64,000 nucleotides of DNA, from positions 1 to 64,000 of the forward strand of contig JAAEAF010000357.1 in the NCBI GenBank assembly GCA_011037195.1, written 5' to 3'. The notes below the pieces were generated by a model that had not been told where the DNA came from, searched no databases, and saw only the letters and a list, made by a program, of their open reading frames with translations. This DNA comes from Triatoma infestans (Eukaryota; Arthropoda; Insecta; Hemiptera; Reduviidae). Of this stretch, positions 1 through 11,489 are shown piece by piece; position 1 is the first letter of the stretch; each line of letters begins with the position of its first letter. The translations under genes and the position numbers were made by a program.

Positions 1-39
1 AAATCGGTTAAACCATAAGTGCTGCGACTTTATGGTATA

Positions 40-290
40 GATTTTGTGAGGCTTTGAAATTTTCTGGATAACGGTTACAACGATTTTCTCTTTTTATGGC
101 CAGCGCAACTTAACATTATAAACGTTGCAATTTTAAGGAAAATTTGTTAATTAATTTTATTAATTGGATAAGAGGATGTGGCAAGATTTTTTTTTCCTTT
201 TTAACAAAACATGTATGTGTTGATAACTCAAATTGAAAATTTGGCACGATTGCGATAGTTCTGCCTAAAGTAGTAGTAGAAGAAAATGAA
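40..290 (-). repeat. DR1 piece, 5'-end part, plus short opposed 3' piece
   Basis: The minus-oriented DR1 piece shows the AACGGTTACAACGATTTTCT box near 75, then the GAAAATTTGTTAATTA and spacer segment that leads to the unit's 5' end. At 228-265 an AACTCAAATTGAAAATTTGG segment reads in the opposite direction and matches the DR1 3' end. So two fragments meet here. Confidence 0.6.
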
Positions 291-299
291 CATTAAGAC

Positions 300-814
300 A
301 TATAAATTATATTAGTCAGTCAGTAGTTATTAAAACATTATTTTATTTTATTAAATAGGTGGGGATAAATACAAAAAGAAAAAAAAGGAGAAGTGAAGAA
401 GCACTATTTATAGCATCAACTTCTTGAGATGCCGTAACTAATAAGGTGTACAACGTTTAATAATGGCATAATTAGGATTATCAGAACAAGCGCAATAAGT
501 TCAAGTGGCGTGACGCGCTAGACTCGGTCTTCTTACACGGTCCGTTGGTTCAACAGTCCCGCCGGACAATTCACATTTCAACACGGTGCTCTCTTCCTAC
601 AACTACAGCGGCCGCCCTACTATATATACAACATATATACTCCGGCAAGAAGAAATAGGCCTCTTGCCGAACATGTATGTAAATCTTTTTGATAATAATT
701 ATCATTCCAACAATTAATTCTTATGATTTATATTTAATTTCCTACGTTTTGTTTTTAATGTAACGTGTTTTCATAATTTATAAACTAAATTAAAGGCACT
801 CCCTTCGTCTTGGA
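300..814. other. AT-rich spacer with small GC-richer island
   Basis: No gene is recognisable. Positions 500-620 are clearly less AT-rich than their surroundings and contain several CpGs and a GCGGCCGC octamer at 608-615. No open frame of note crosses the island. It could be a small regulatory or exonic remnant, but nothing proves it. Confidence 0.4.
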
Positions 815-960
815 ATACAGAAACATTCACACGATTTTCTATTAATAAAATTATTACAATTCCATTGATAAATTTTCACAAATTTAAACTTGTAAAGTTT
901 ACGAAACTTTTAGTTGGCCTTACTTTACAATTATAAAAGGATGGTGGGGATTTTTGCGGG
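815..960 (+). repeat. DR1 piece, 5' end
   Basis: AAACATTCACACGATTTTCT followed by an ATTAATAAAATTATTACAAT segment and an ATAAATTTTC box match the start of the DR1 unit. The piece lacks the internal modules. Confidence 0.55.
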
Positions 961-1189
961 TTTACTGATAAACGGCCCTTGCCACAACAGTTTAAGCATA
1001 GCTTTGCAACGGTAGTTTAAATATAAGCCGAAAATAGACAAGTCTCCAATAAATGAATGATTTAAAAATCACAGATCAAACCGTTAATAAGATTTCGTTA
1101 AAATCTGTTAAACGAAAGCGCGAAGATCTCTCTTACATAATATTTTTTGCATGATTTTCTTGAAAAGAGATTGAAAGAAATTATTGTGA

Positions 1190-1395
1190 TTGGTTCTGTA
1201 AAGCTGGAAAGCATTAAAGTTATTTTCCATGATAGCCTGATTCACACTCGAGTTTATTAACTGATTTTTGCAAGTCTGTTCTGATAATACTAGCCTGTTT
1301 ATTTCGACATCTTATGATGAAGGAAAACCGCTCGAAACCGGGTCGATGTCCACAAAATGAAACAGGCTTTGCTTAATACTTGGTACACTAATCAT
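1190..1395. repeat. Foldback/Penelope-like tip element, type A copy 1
   Basis: AGCTGGAAAGCAT and TTTTCCATGATAGCCTG match the type A element also seen at 2.4, 45.8 and 54.3 kb. The distal part (1312-1350) has TTATGATGAAGG, then CTCGAAACCGGGTCGATG, a decayed form of the CTGATGA-stem-GAAACCGGTCGATG tip. The sequence after the tip (CCACAAAATGAAACAGG) inverts the first arm, so this is a short diverged hairpin copy. Confidence 0.5.
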
Positions 1396-1854
1396 TTAAT
1401 CTAATCATTTTAATTTTTCTTTATTTCTAAATTGTAAACGGTTAAGATACGATGCAGCCATATACATAATATTATGAACAAATAATATTGAGTAAACATT
1501 CCAACTTCCGGCCAACTAAGAGTCAACAATAGCAGACCAAGAGACTTAACTTGGCTTAACTATATTTTTCAAATGGATTGAAATACGATTGTAATATAGT
1601 TAATGGAATACCATTTTTGAGAAACTTTTCACCATTCGGTTAGAAAATTTGGTTTTAATCAGGGGAACTCAGAACATGTATTTCCGATGATTACAAGTGA
1701 GTAAAAGAAAGTAGTATGTCATATAAACACCTCAAAAAAATGTTCTTAAATTTTCTACTTTTTATCACATATTTATCTAATCCAGAAGATTTCGTAGACA
1801 TTCGATCAGTGCAATAATATTGTGGAATGTCACTTTAGACGTAAATCTATAACA

Positions 1855-2385
1855 TCACAGCCCTTCCACTCTCTCCTCGGGGACTCCGTGAAAATCGATT
1901 TTCACGGGAAAATGTTTCAAATAAAAATGATAGATCTACTTATATGTGTATGTAGTAAGTTCACACAGTTAAAAAAAAAAAAAAAATGCGTAAACTTTTT
2001 GGTGCTCGTTTCGAGAATGCAGGAGAAAAGTGGGGGAGGGGAGGGGGATAAACTATTAAAAATAGCATTCCTGGGGTTAATCTACTTTGATTGAAACTTT
2101 TGGGTCTGGAGTTAGTCGTAGTTAGTGGTCAAATCAACGAGTTGGTTAAGTTTAAGGTTTCTGTAATTTTTCGTTATTCAAACTTTGCATTCAGGGACCT
2201 GCAAAATGTATTTCCACTAAAAATTCCAATTTCAAAAATTGAAACAATTGCAACAGTTTCTATAGCAACAGAAGTGAGAATTTTTATTATTTTTTATACA
2301 AAAAAATTCTGTTGTGGCACGCTCAGACGACTCCTCTCTTACTGCAATCTACATACGTAGTTATAATTGACAAATTTTTAGTTGT
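1855..2385 (+). repeat. DR1 copy, rearranged
   Basis: An internal-module end (GGGAAAATGTTTCAAATAAA at about 1907) is followed by a 3' part (ATTTTTCGTTATTCAAACTT at about 2167, then GGGACCTGCAAAATGTATTT) and then by the 5' part of another unit (CTCTCTTACTGCAATCTACA at about 2333). The order indicates head-to-tail DR1 units with deletions between them. Confidence 0.6.
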
Positions 2386-2510
2386 TGTTGGGTCCGCAGA
2401 GCTGGAAAGCATCAGTGATATTTTCCCTGATAACCTGCTTCTTTTTTTTTGATCAGTGACCGGTTTTGGGCGTTCGCTAAATCATAACATAGTCAGAAAA
2501 AGTTTTGCAA
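2386..2510. repeat. Foldback/Penelope-like tip element, type A copy 2
   Basis: TTGGGTCCGCAGAGCTGGAA starts the element at about 2388, followed by GATATTTTCCCTGATAACCT and GACCGGTTTTGGGCGTTCGC. It is read toward the tip from one side only. The CTGATGA core, on the minus strand here, is damaged (TTATGATT). Confidence 0.55.
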
Positions 2511-2514
2511 AAAC

Positions 2515-3735
2515 AGATGCTTGAAACAAAACCAAACCCGAGAATGATTCACCCTAGTACCTTCTACTTCTTTTCTTTAGTGAAAAAGGACGAATAAGTA
2601 CGGTTAAAAGACAATACACTCTAAAAAAAAAAAAATTACAAAATTAAACTAAGTCCCAGAAGAATGCAAAAATTTACCATGCCGTATTCATTAGAAAAGA
2701 ACCTATCTATCTCTGAATTTAGATTTCATAAATTTCAGCTTTTTTCCCCGATTTTCTTGTTATATCTATAATATATTATTTTTGATTGCTGCTAATAGAA
2801 ACGTGAAACAGCCTGAACTTTGAAGCAATTAAAAGTAATACTATTAAAAAAGAAAAATTATGTCCATGTTGGGAAATTAATCTAAATGATGGTTTTGATA
2901 GGGCAGCGTTTGGTTCGATGATTGCATCGATGACATCACAACAAAAACAAGGTAAATATATATACACCGTATTGACAATAAAAGAGAGAAGGGTTATTAG
3001 TAGGGTGCACGAGTGAGAAAGAATGAGATCTGGCTGAGAGAAACAAAATAGCCGTTGTGGAGATAGATGAACAGTTGTCAGATACAGCATCACTACAGCG
3101 CAGTGAAACTATTGTCCTCTTTAGTCCTCCACCTTCTAACTAGCAGAAATGAGAAAGATCTCTTATCAATCTCCCAGCTGTACAAGAACAACTATATCCT
3201 TCTGTTCCCCTCTCACTCCCTCCGCCAGCAGCTATTACCACCCCCACCCCCGTCTAATATCTATATCTAAATTGACTCTATACGCTTGGAGGGGGGAGAT
3301 GGAAGGGGAAACTTCTAGATTATTACATAACTAAACCCTCCACAACGACTTCCTATTGATGCATATATTTGTCCCTTAAAAATCTATTGTATGGCTCCCA
3401 CTCTCTAATAAATGTACACACACATATGCCTTCTATATCTAACGTCATACTCTAACATAATCTCCGTTCTTACACTAATGGATCTATTGAAATCACTCTA
3501 TAAACTACACATTATTATGCTATAAACACATGTTTTGCGATAATAATACGTTCCAGAGATAAGAGATTAGATAAAAAAAAAAAAAATTACACTATTTTGG
3601 AAAATTTTCAACTGTGTAGAGAACTGCAGCTGATGCAGATTTTATTGAAATATTTCTCAAACAGAAATGAAAACAAATTAATACGTTCATGGAACAGTTT
3701 AGCCACGATCACTTTGAAAAGCAGTTTGCTCCAAT
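2515..3735. other. Unassigned AT-rich spacer
   Basis: No gene, structural RNA or recognisable mobile-element motif was seen. Short frames here are AT or CT/GA composition artefacts. A C-rich patch lies at 3238-3253. Confidence 0.4.
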
Positions 3736-3739
3736 GATC

Positions 3740-4120
3740 ATTTTTTACCTTCTCTTGCTGCTGGTATAAGGAGGAAATATTGCGTCCGCGTCAAATTTTC
3801 TATATCGAGTTTTCACCGAATATACACGTCTTGGAAAAACGCCTGATCCGAAATAGCGAAAAAGAGATTTGTAGAAATGTTTGTGTGTGAGCGTTTTGGT
3901 CAGCACAACTTAAAAAGCGAAAATCGCATTTTTTTTTTTCTATTTTTCGCGATTTTCTTAAAAATGCCAACTACATTTTTTTGTTAAAAGAACTTTTCAT
4001 ATTAACCGATAAATTTTATTTGAAAGATTTTTCCTGAGAAATTGATTTTGGCCTGAGTAGTAGGGGGGGGGGGCAAAAATAGGCTTTTTCGCATTCTGGC
4101 ACGATTTCTCAAAAAGCATT
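3740..4120 (-). repeat. DR1 copy
   Basis: The copy starts with a degenerate CTTCTCTTGCTGCTGG end, then GAGTTTTCACCGAATATACA, AGCGAAAATCGCA and a TTTTCGCGATTTTCTTAAAA box, then TTTTATTTGAAAGATTTTTC and GAGAAATTGATTTTGG. An 11-G run (4063-4073) sits where other copies have a GGGGG tract. Confidence 0.7.
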
Positions 4121-4214
4121 ATGGCGAGTGAAAACTGAAGTAGGAGTAGACTTCAATACACTTTCTGATGTACCGTGACGTTAACACCAATGCGTTGGTG
4201 GAAGGGTGGAGAAT

Positions 4215-4440
4215 ATAACCTTTTCAAGCTTAAAGAAAATCGTTATAGCCTTCTTCGAGAAAAGTTCCCAAAATACTCAGGAAGCTATTCGAAATTAAAG
4301 TCTGCATACTGTATGGTTACACTTCCGGTTTACACATTTTCTTCAAACATGAAAAGTTCAAAGAAAATGCTTGGGAGACAATCGATTTTTCCTTTATCTT
4401 CGAGGACATGGAAAGAAGTATTTCTGGAATAGAAACCCTT
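4215..4440 (+). repeat. DR1 copy, one internal module
   Basis: AAGCTTAAAGAAAATCGTTA, a TCTTCGAGAAAAG box and ACACTTCCGGTTTACACATT follow in the canonical order. The copy is truncated on both sides. Confidence 0.65.
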
Positions 4441-4716
4441 CACTTCTTCATTGGTAAGATGTTCGCAACACTTCCTCTTACAGTAGTAAGAGATAAGTAA
4501 GAAAACAGAAATGTCTATACAGTTCTAAAAACTATTTGCTAACAAGAGTCTGTCTGGTCTAGATAACCTCTCCTAATCTGTACAAACAACAAATATTTAT
4601 GGACATAAGGAGCAAATATGGTAAGAGTTGGGGGGACTGGAAACAGTTCCTATAGCTGAAAGGGTGGTGGTTGTATAGATGATAATATCTAATCTTTCTC
4701 TCTCTTTACATGAAGT

Positions 4717-4738
4717 GAGGAGGAGGAGGAGGAGGAGG
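4717..4738. repeat. (AGG)n microsatellite
   Basis: Seven uninterrupted GAG/AGG units in a purine-rich stretch. Confidence 0.9.
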
Positions 4739-5020
4739 TCACATTGGAAGCCCTATAATCTGCACATTATCATTTGTCGATCAGTAGGGGTTGTCGATAC
4801 AGAAGAGTGCTTTATATATAGAGGAAAAAAAAAGAATAGACAGAGGGGAACGGAGGAAAAAATAAGGGAGATAGGGTCACAATCAAGTGGACGGATTTAA
4901 ATAGAATAAAAGAGATGTAGTAGGGGGTGGAGTAGGTGAAATGAAGAGTGGCGTGGATTACCAGCCCTTCTCCAGAGTTGACAAGCGACTGGGGTTGTCC
5001 TCTGCTATTGCTCCATGTAG

Positions 5021-5025
<5 letters not shown>

Positions 5026-5050
<25 letters not shown>
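5026..5050. repeat. (CA)n microsatellite
   Basis: About twelve uninterrupted CA dinucleotides. Confidence 0.95.
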
Positions 5051-5052
<2 letters not shown>

Positions 5053-5714
5053 AGAAAAGGGATAGAACAAGTAGAAGATGTTAAAAAAAAAAAATCTGAA
5101 ATATACAGGAGTTTAATGGGAACGGTTGTGGCGATGGGCTCTCTTGAGCCTCATTAGCGGGCAAACTGGTATTGAAAATGGAGAGCAGAGCACACTCTAC
5201 GTTTCTCTCTCTTTCTCCCTATTACAACACTTTTGTCCCATCTTCCTCCACAAAGACCTTGTATAATTTGTACACTAGTGAGTGAATATATCTCATTCGC
5301 GTAGTGATGATAGCGTCGAGGAAAATTTTCAAAGGCACCATCCTATCCTGGCATTCATTCCTTTTTCCACTATCCAGTATAATAATAACAGGGACCAACC
5401 TAGTCCTCCTAACTGCACACCTTTTATATCTCATTTAAGTAATATCCATTTCATCGAAAGTATATATATTTTCTCCTTTAGAAGTGAAACCTACCCTCTC
5501 CCGCAAGAGAAAATTCTACAATATTAGCATTCATTAAATTACAAAAGAAAACTCATTAAATTTAAACAAACTTCTACAATTTATTTAATATAATTTAATT
5601 AGATACGCTGAAAAAAAAATTATCTTCTCTAATTAGTTCCATAATTAAACTGAAAATTTTCCAAATAGTTTTAACATTTAATGAAAAAATAATTAATCAA
5701 AATAAACTACTTAG

Positions 5715-6410
5715 GACTTTCTCATTATCTGTTAAGTATTGCGATCGTGTCAAATTTCGAAATTGAGTTATCACCACCGCATCTGGCAATTAGGTTTTGT
5801 TAAAAAAAAAAAATAAACCACTAACCGGAAATGGCTCTAAAAAATATTCAAATGCTTATCACTTTTATTTGAAGCATTTTTCCAGGATTTTGAGTGGGGG
5901 TGCTGTAGCCTAAGCAAGTAAGCCTAGCTTCCCCCCCCCCCGAAAGCACCACTCCAGTACAATATACGGTTCTATCACCTTAATGATATTAAATGTATTC
6001 CTAGACTTACAAATTTGAAAAATATGGTCGAACGGAAATGTTTATTGAATGGTTACAAAAAGGGCTACTAGGATTTTCATTAAACCTGAAACGCTATTGG
6101 CACAGACATAATCGTAACACTTTTTAATCTGGGACATTTTTGTCTGTAAAATAAATTTTAGGAGGTTCTGACGAATCTGTGACGTTTAATTTTAAATCTA
6201 GTAGGTTTGTTTGATGGTACTGGGGCTTCGATATCTTCTGAATTACCTGCTTTGCGTAGATGCATGCACTCCCATCATTTCTGTATTTATGTTAGGGCTA
6301 AATACAAATCTCGCAAGTTTTAACGACACTTAGTTAATTGTATAACTTACTATAGTAACTGACAACGAGAGAAAGTCGTGTGATTGTTTCCCACAGGCTT
6401 TTCTTTTTTA
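5715..6410 (-). repeat. DR1 copy, near full length
   Basis: It runs from GCGATCGTGTCAAATTTCGA through TTTTATTTGAAGCATTTTTC, an AGCACCACTCCAGTACAATA box and GTTCTATCACCTTAATGATA to the 5'-end motif GAGAGAAAGTCGTGTGATTG near 6366. A C-run at 5931-5941 and a diverged block at 6180-6330 interrupt it. Confidence 0.7.
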
Positions 6411-6524
6411 CTTTTTTCTGTGAAGAAACCTGCAACATTTGAAATTTGAAGTCACAGATTCCCTACCACCACCAGTGACCACCTAAAATTAATTTCTTCC
6501 GGATATTTCAAATAAAAGTGTACA

Positions 6525-6825
6525 GTTTATATAAAAGTAAAGTAGAGTAGAGTAAAGTAATGCCTACTTTTTTCAGGTGGGCTTAACGTTCAACTACCAA
6601 ATTAGGTGTCGTGGAGGGGGCGGAAGCACCTACTTTACTATTAACATTTTTGATATCAATATAAAATTTAGCAGTTATACGCGGGACTCGAACTGGGGAC
6701 CTCCCAATTACAAGTCCGTGCTCATAATCACTACACCAACACGCGCCTCGTTGCGTAGGGGCCAAGCTAATCTTCTTTGTATCGTTCCAGTTTTAGTGTA
6801 TGCACCGACGGAAGCGATAAGTTTA
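6525..6825 (-). mobile_element. U6 snRNA / tRNA-Thr-like chimeric SINE or retrosequence
   Basis: Read on the minus strand from about 6821, the element begins with the 5' part of U6 snRNA. TACACTAAAACTGGAACGAT, ACAAAGAAGATTAGC and TTGGCCCCTACGCAA match the conserved U6 core with few changes, to about 6746. It then joins directly to a tRNA-like sequence (6745-6674): A-box-like GGTGTAGTGATTATGAGC, a CTTGTAA loop (anticodon TGT, Thr-like) and a B box GTTCGAGTCC at 6684-6693. A unique body follows and ends in an imperfect pentamer tail (ACTTT/ACTCT types) near 6530-6562. The U6 3' half is missing, so it is not a working U6 gene. It could be a LINE template-switch pseudogene or a SINE family with a compound head; copy number in the genome would decide. 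Confidence 0.8.
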
Positions 6826-6934
6826 TATATATTTGATGTTAACATTCAAACTCCACATTTCCTGTTAACCAATTTTTTTCTTAAATCTGGAATTCTAGCA
6901 ATGCTTTTTTAATTTATCTTATTATTATTATTAT

Positions 6935-7060
6935 TTAAGTTTTAGGAACCATTCACTGTACTGAATTGGCTAAGTTTTTAGAAAATCGTTGGAACAGTAG
7001 TTTCGTTTTTGAAATATTTCTTTCACACAAAACGAACAAACATATCACACAGAACATTCG
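6935..7060 (+). repeat. DR1 fragment
   Basis: AGAAAATCGTTGGAACAG is followed by TTTCGTTTTTGAAATATTTC, a deletion-joined internal module and 3' part. Confidence 0.5.
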
Positions 7061-7849
7061 CCAAATATTAACATGAAAAGCAAAATTTTAAGCAGAACGA
7101 ACCACACAATCTGCTAGTTTATCACAGTAAGTTCCGAGACAAGTTTCGATTGAAACAGTCAACCCAATTCTACCTTTTTACACAACGGTTTTTTTTTGTT
7201 TTTTTTTTTAAGCAATTTTCTGAAAAGCATTGTTGCAACGATATTCGGGGGTTTGTTCAGAAAGCGGTCGCCATATGTCTTTTTGTTGTAATTCTCCATA
7301 TTTTAGTACCAGTACACAAATAAATTAAGACACTACACTACAGAGGATGAAACATAGTAATTTTCAGGACATTATTTTGCTGGAACGTAGATGTATGGAA
7401 GTGTGACAGTATCTTTTTATGATATCGCCATTTCTTCTCCTTATCATTAAGTGTCATAGTCATTTTGTACCATTGATTATAAAGTCTTGAAGCGTGTAGA
7501 AAAATGCCTTTACTCTGCAGGAACAGCATTTTGTTTATCTGTAACTTCTCTGAATAATTGAATCAAACCCATGACATGCAATGGGGATATCCCAACGGAA
7601 ATGTGATATAAACTGGGAGGTGGAGAATAAACTTAGACATGGAGACGATTTAAGAGCAAAAAGATCAAATATTGAGATACGAATGTATACAATAAGTATC
7701 AAGCAAAACATTACAAATGGCGTCCGCTTTTTGAACAAGACTGCGAAATTCTTTTAAATTTAGTATAGTTACTGCCTCCTACTTTCTACTTTCTCTTATT
7801 GCAGTAAAAGAAAGTTTGATTTTCAAATAAAATTTTCAAAATTGACCTT
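7061..7849. other. Unassigned AT-rich spacer
   Basis: Nothing recognisable apart from a diverged TTTTCTGAAAAGCATTGTTG segment near 7215 that may be old DR1. Confidence 0.35.
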
Positions 7850-8610
7850 AAATTGGAAAACAAACTGAAGGTACCCTGAATAGGAAAGAAAATATTTTTA
7901 ACGATGATCTATGAGTATTTGTATAAATGAAATATCTCAAAAACGAAAACTCGCAGGGAAATACCAATTTAAGTTTCTGTTTAAATACCCTCCATCAACT
8001 TCGCATTTGACATGAAAGTTTCGGACAAAATCCGTCATCCGAAAATAAGATTTTTCTAAATGTCGTTTTCTTTTCTGTTTTATCTGATTTTCTGGAAAAT
8101 GTCTCCAACGATTTCTTTTAACTTTACACACTTTTATTTGAAATAAAATTCTAGGAAACTTGATTTTTTTTTTTTTTTAAGAGTTCTGGGAGAGATACAA
8201 TGCTAAGCTTTCTTCTAAAGCTGCACTTTAGGCGTTACCATATAATTAAGGTAAAATAGTAAGTACAATTTTTAAATTTGAATAAAATCGGAGTACCGAA
8301 AATGCATAATTTAATAATTTTTGAATTTATTCATTAAATTTGAACTGCTAATGAAGTTTCTTTGAGGTACGCTCAACTTTACTAAGCTTAACAGCTGGCT
8401 GTCAGCCTGTTATGAAAGCTGACAATACAGTCGAATTTTCGTATACCTTGTTCCCTTAAAAGCAACATCTATAATTAAATGGAACTTAAAGCCATATTTG
8501 TAGACATATTCCAAGCTTGAAGAATGATTATCAATTAGAATTGTAATAATCGCAGTGAGAGAAAGTTGTGCGAGTGTTTCACACTTTTTTTCCAACATTC
8601 TAATAAAAGG
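7850..8610 (-). repeat. DR1 copy, full span
   Basis: Present in order: AATATCTCAAAAACGAAAAC, GACATGAAAGTTTCGGACAA, ATGTCTCCAACGATTTCT, CACTTTTATTTGAAATAAAA, and finally the 5' end GAGAGAAAGTTGTGCGAGTG at 8557-8576 with the TTTCACAC hairpin. At about 760 bp it is one of the better single-module copies. Confidence 0.75.
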
Positions 8611-8614
8611 AAAA

Positions 8615-9490
8615 TAAAGAAATGACAATACAAATGATTACAAAAAATAAAAAAATCCAGAATTTTCTTTATTAACATTTAATCAGAAATGTAAGGTTTC
8701 AGATCATCTTACTGAACACAATTAAAGAAAGGACTGTCTATTGTTAAGAAGATACAAGGGTCAAATAAACTTAGAGATGGGTTTCACTAGGAGGTTGGTC
8801 CATTATAGGAATTGACTTCAGCAATTTATCTTATGGAGAAGAGGTCAACAAAGGTATAATAAGAGATTAACCGAATGGCAAGCCGGGATATCTATAAGGG
8901 AAGTTTACATCAGAACAAAATATACACAATGCACTCAAGATTACAATGCACTATAGTCGACCCTTAAAAGTTATCCCTTAAGGTTATTCAAAGTCTTATT
9001 CCGGCTATATCTCTTATAAATTGATTAAATCCATCAGAATTTATTAACTTTTATACAAGGTCCCTTATTTTTTTATAAAACCAAAAATTAATTAAAAAGA
9101 TTTAATGTAAAACAATCTTATTACTTAAATTAACTAACTTTAATATAATAAGTATAGCTTTGAAAATCTAAATGTACTCGAATGCAATGCGGATAGTGTG
9201 AATTTTAGCGAATGATCTCTTGGTATGTGTGTGCGTTAACAGAATATCTCAAACACGAATAGTCGTACGAAGCCCAAACTTCGTATTATCACTTCAGTAC
9301 AATATGAATACATATTAGAAGCAGCGATAGAATTCCAGCAGTTAGTTTAAATTTAAATTTACACAAGCTTTCTTGGTTTTGACAAAGTGCGCACCATAGA
9401 AGGCCAACAAAAAAAAAGTAAAAGAAGTAAAATTCCCCCCCGCCATGTTAATGGCCAGTCTAACTAAACTTGTTTGGTGTAATTTAAAAA
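8615..9490. other. Unassigned AT-rich spacer
   Basis: Nothing recognisable in either strand. Confidence 0.35.
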
Positions 9491-9494
9491 AAAA

Positions 9495-9580
9495 AAAATT
9501 CTTGATTGAATTGTATTAATAGGAGTAAGAGGAATAAAGTTATGTGGGTATTTCACACCAGTTTTTGGAGATACCTTGTT
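9495..9580 (-). repeat. DR1 5'-end fragment
   Basis: TTGAATTGTATTAATAGGAG, AAGAGGAATAAAG and GGTATTTCACACCAG match the DR1 5' end, read inverted. Confidence 0.6.
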
Positions 9581-9829
9581 GTAAAAATCTTATTTCACAT
9601 GATTCCAAGTTTTCGGCCGTTGATTCCAGCCGTATTTATAAATATGAATACAAAACTTACGTTTCTAACAGTAAACAGCACGGTTTTTTACAGTTGTAGA
9701 GTTGCATTTTTATATATATATATAAATTTATTCACAGTTCTATATAAAAGTAAATGTGAACTTGGTTGTTTATGGTAAAATATTGAATGGTATATAAAAT
9801 ATATAAAGCAATTAAGATATATACATACA

Positions 9830-9875
9830 CCACCTGATGATAGCCGGCATCAACGACCGAAAGCTTGGGATCATG
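9830..9875 (+). repeat. Hammerhead-like tip motif, isolated
   Basis: CTGATGATAGCCGGCATCAA followed by CGACCGAAAGCTTGGG has the CTGATGA...CGAAAG order seen at foldback tips. The stem pairs poorly and GAAAC is GAAAG. It could be a decayed Penelope-type fragment. Confidence 0.3.
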
Positions 9876-10124
9876 TGAATTAAAAGTTTTTACAAGGTAT
9901 CTTAAAATGGACTTCCCTTACATCTATAAACAAATTTTTTTACATTCGTTTTTATAAGAGCTTAGCCCATAAATAAAAATTAGTTTATCATCAAAATTTA
10001 CTCTTTAAAAATTCGGAATTTCGGCAGAACAGTGAAGGTTTTTAGTATTATATATACAGGATGGGATCATATAATATATGGAGATGGCAGTTCAGAGAAA
10101 TGACTACAGTTATCCCACTCCCCC

Positions 10125-10500
10125 AAAAATAAACTGTCTCAGAGAAAATGTTTCAAATCAAAGTTGTATGAGTAATACAGCAACAAGTTTAAAGAAAATC
10201 AATTGTTCCAGTCATTCTCGAGAAAATTAAAAAAAACTAAAAACATCCACCATTCCACAGTATAATGGAATTCCCAGTTGGGGTCCACAGCAAAACTTAC
10301 AACATACCAATCAAGTTTGAATTTTCTGCAACTATCCGTTTTTCAGTTAGCACAGCCACATTTATACATACATACCGACATACACAAACTAATTTTTCTA
10401 AAAACCACTTTTTCAGTCTCAGGGGAGACTCTGAAACATGTATATACAGTGAAAACTAAATACTGAAAATTCGTTACGATCGCAGTAAGGAGCAGAAAAA
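10125..10500 (+). repeat. DR1 copy
   Basis: GAAAATGTTTCAAATCAAAG, AGTTTAAAGAAAATCAATTG and TTCTCGAGAAAATT belong to the internal module. CATACATACCGACATACACA, CTCAGGGGAGACTCTGAAAC and ATGTATATACAGTGAAAACT belong to the 3' part. Confidence 0.7.
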
Positions 10501-10504
10501 AGCC

Positions 10505-11450
10505 TGGGGCGTGTAACTTTCAAAAGACTTTAAATTCTCCGAGGATTAATAGACCCATTTTCCAGAACCACTTTCGAGAACCATTCACACTAACTACTAA
10601 ATTTTTTTATTTTTCAAAAATATTAATAGTAAAATATGCGCTTCCGCCTCTGAAAGAATGAGCATTGTAGTTTCTGTCTTAGTATAATTTTGAACAAAAT
10701 AAACAGCGATAACCAGTCTTTGTTAAGAGAGGTGAAGGGAGGTTTCAAAGAGAGTGAGAGACAGAGAGACTGTCGTCAACTTTCCTCAGTAAAATGTTTT
10801 GTATTAAAAGTTAAAAGTGCGTGGATGATTTTTAATCACGGCGACTCATTAGAAAATATTATATAGTTAAGGTTGTGCTATAGACAGAAACAAGGGGAAG
10901 CTCAGGAAAGACCGGAAGGGGGGGCGAGTGAGGGATATGATATACAACGAGTACGACAACGACACAAGAGTATGAAGTGAAATAATGAGTAAGTAATGGA
11001 GAGAATAAGGGCTGCGGAGCAAGGCCCTACCATTCTCATCTCGGTCCCTAAACATTATTATTGTCGTCCAGCCGAGCATGTCCAATTACTTGTAGGGCAG
11101 AACCCAGCCAAGAGCTGAACAGGAGGAGGCAGTAATGCTGCAAGGGAGAGAGGGGCAGCCGGAGATGGTGTAAGAGGAAGGGCTAACCCAACCAACCAAC
11201 CGCTCCCCTACACTTCATCTCTTCTAACTTCCTTCCTTCTCAAGATGGAATTATTCGTGTAAACATAATTCAGCGCGCACATTCTCCTCCCCCTTTGGGG
11301 GGAAGTGAGGAGGGATGGCCTGGAGTCTGTGTGGGCGATACTCAGATTGAACCGGGGGACCAGGCTAGCAAAAGGGGGTAGGCAGAACGGGATCAGCAAG
11401 GACGGATAGAATGTAGAAAGAGAGAGAGAGATATGGAGAGAGTTGCCACA
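10505..11450. other. GC-richer, GA-rich stretch upstream of exon candidate
   Basis: From 10860 the AT content drops and GA-rich tracts with CpGs appear (for example GGAAGGGGGGGCGAGTG near 10913, and 11100-11180). A CCAACCAACCAACCG run lies at about 11189. Composition and position fit a promoter or 5' UTR for the candidate start at 11451; no TATA box or initiator is convincing. Confidence 0.35.
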
Positions 11451-11487
11451 ATGGCGGTCCCTATACTATTCTGCCGCCGGAGGCATG
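11451..11487 (+). CDS. Candidate first coding exon (short), unknown gene
   Basis: A start codon in excellent context (GCCACAATGG) opens a CpG-rich 12-codon segment, MAVPILFCRRRH, ended by a plausible splice donor CATG|GTAAAT at 11488 after one base of the next codon. If not spliced, the frame runs on to a TAA after about 40 codons. The local base composition differs sharply from the AT-rich surroundings, and GA-rich possible 5' UTR lies upstream. I do not recognise the protein. No partner exon with matching phase could be proved downstream. It could be chance; an RNA read crossing 11487 would settle it. Confidence 0.3.
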
Positions 11488-11489
11488 GT

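Larger units (their letters stand above)
4445..5710. other. Unassigned stretch with purine-rich and microsatellite tracts
   Basis: It holds a GAG/AGG trinucleotide run at 4717-4738 and a CA run at 5026-5050, between GA- and CT-biased DNA (4680-5230). It then becomes very AT-rich from 5460 to 5700. No gene is recognisable. Confidence 0.4.

Noticed and set aside
6746..6821. A functional U6 snRNA gene
   Set aside because: Only the 5' portion is present; the 3' half and T-run terminator are replaced by tRNA-like sequence.
6577..6912. 111-codon open frame on the plus strand
   Set aside because: It runs antisense through the U6/tRNA-like retrosequence; no protein domain, so a chance frame.
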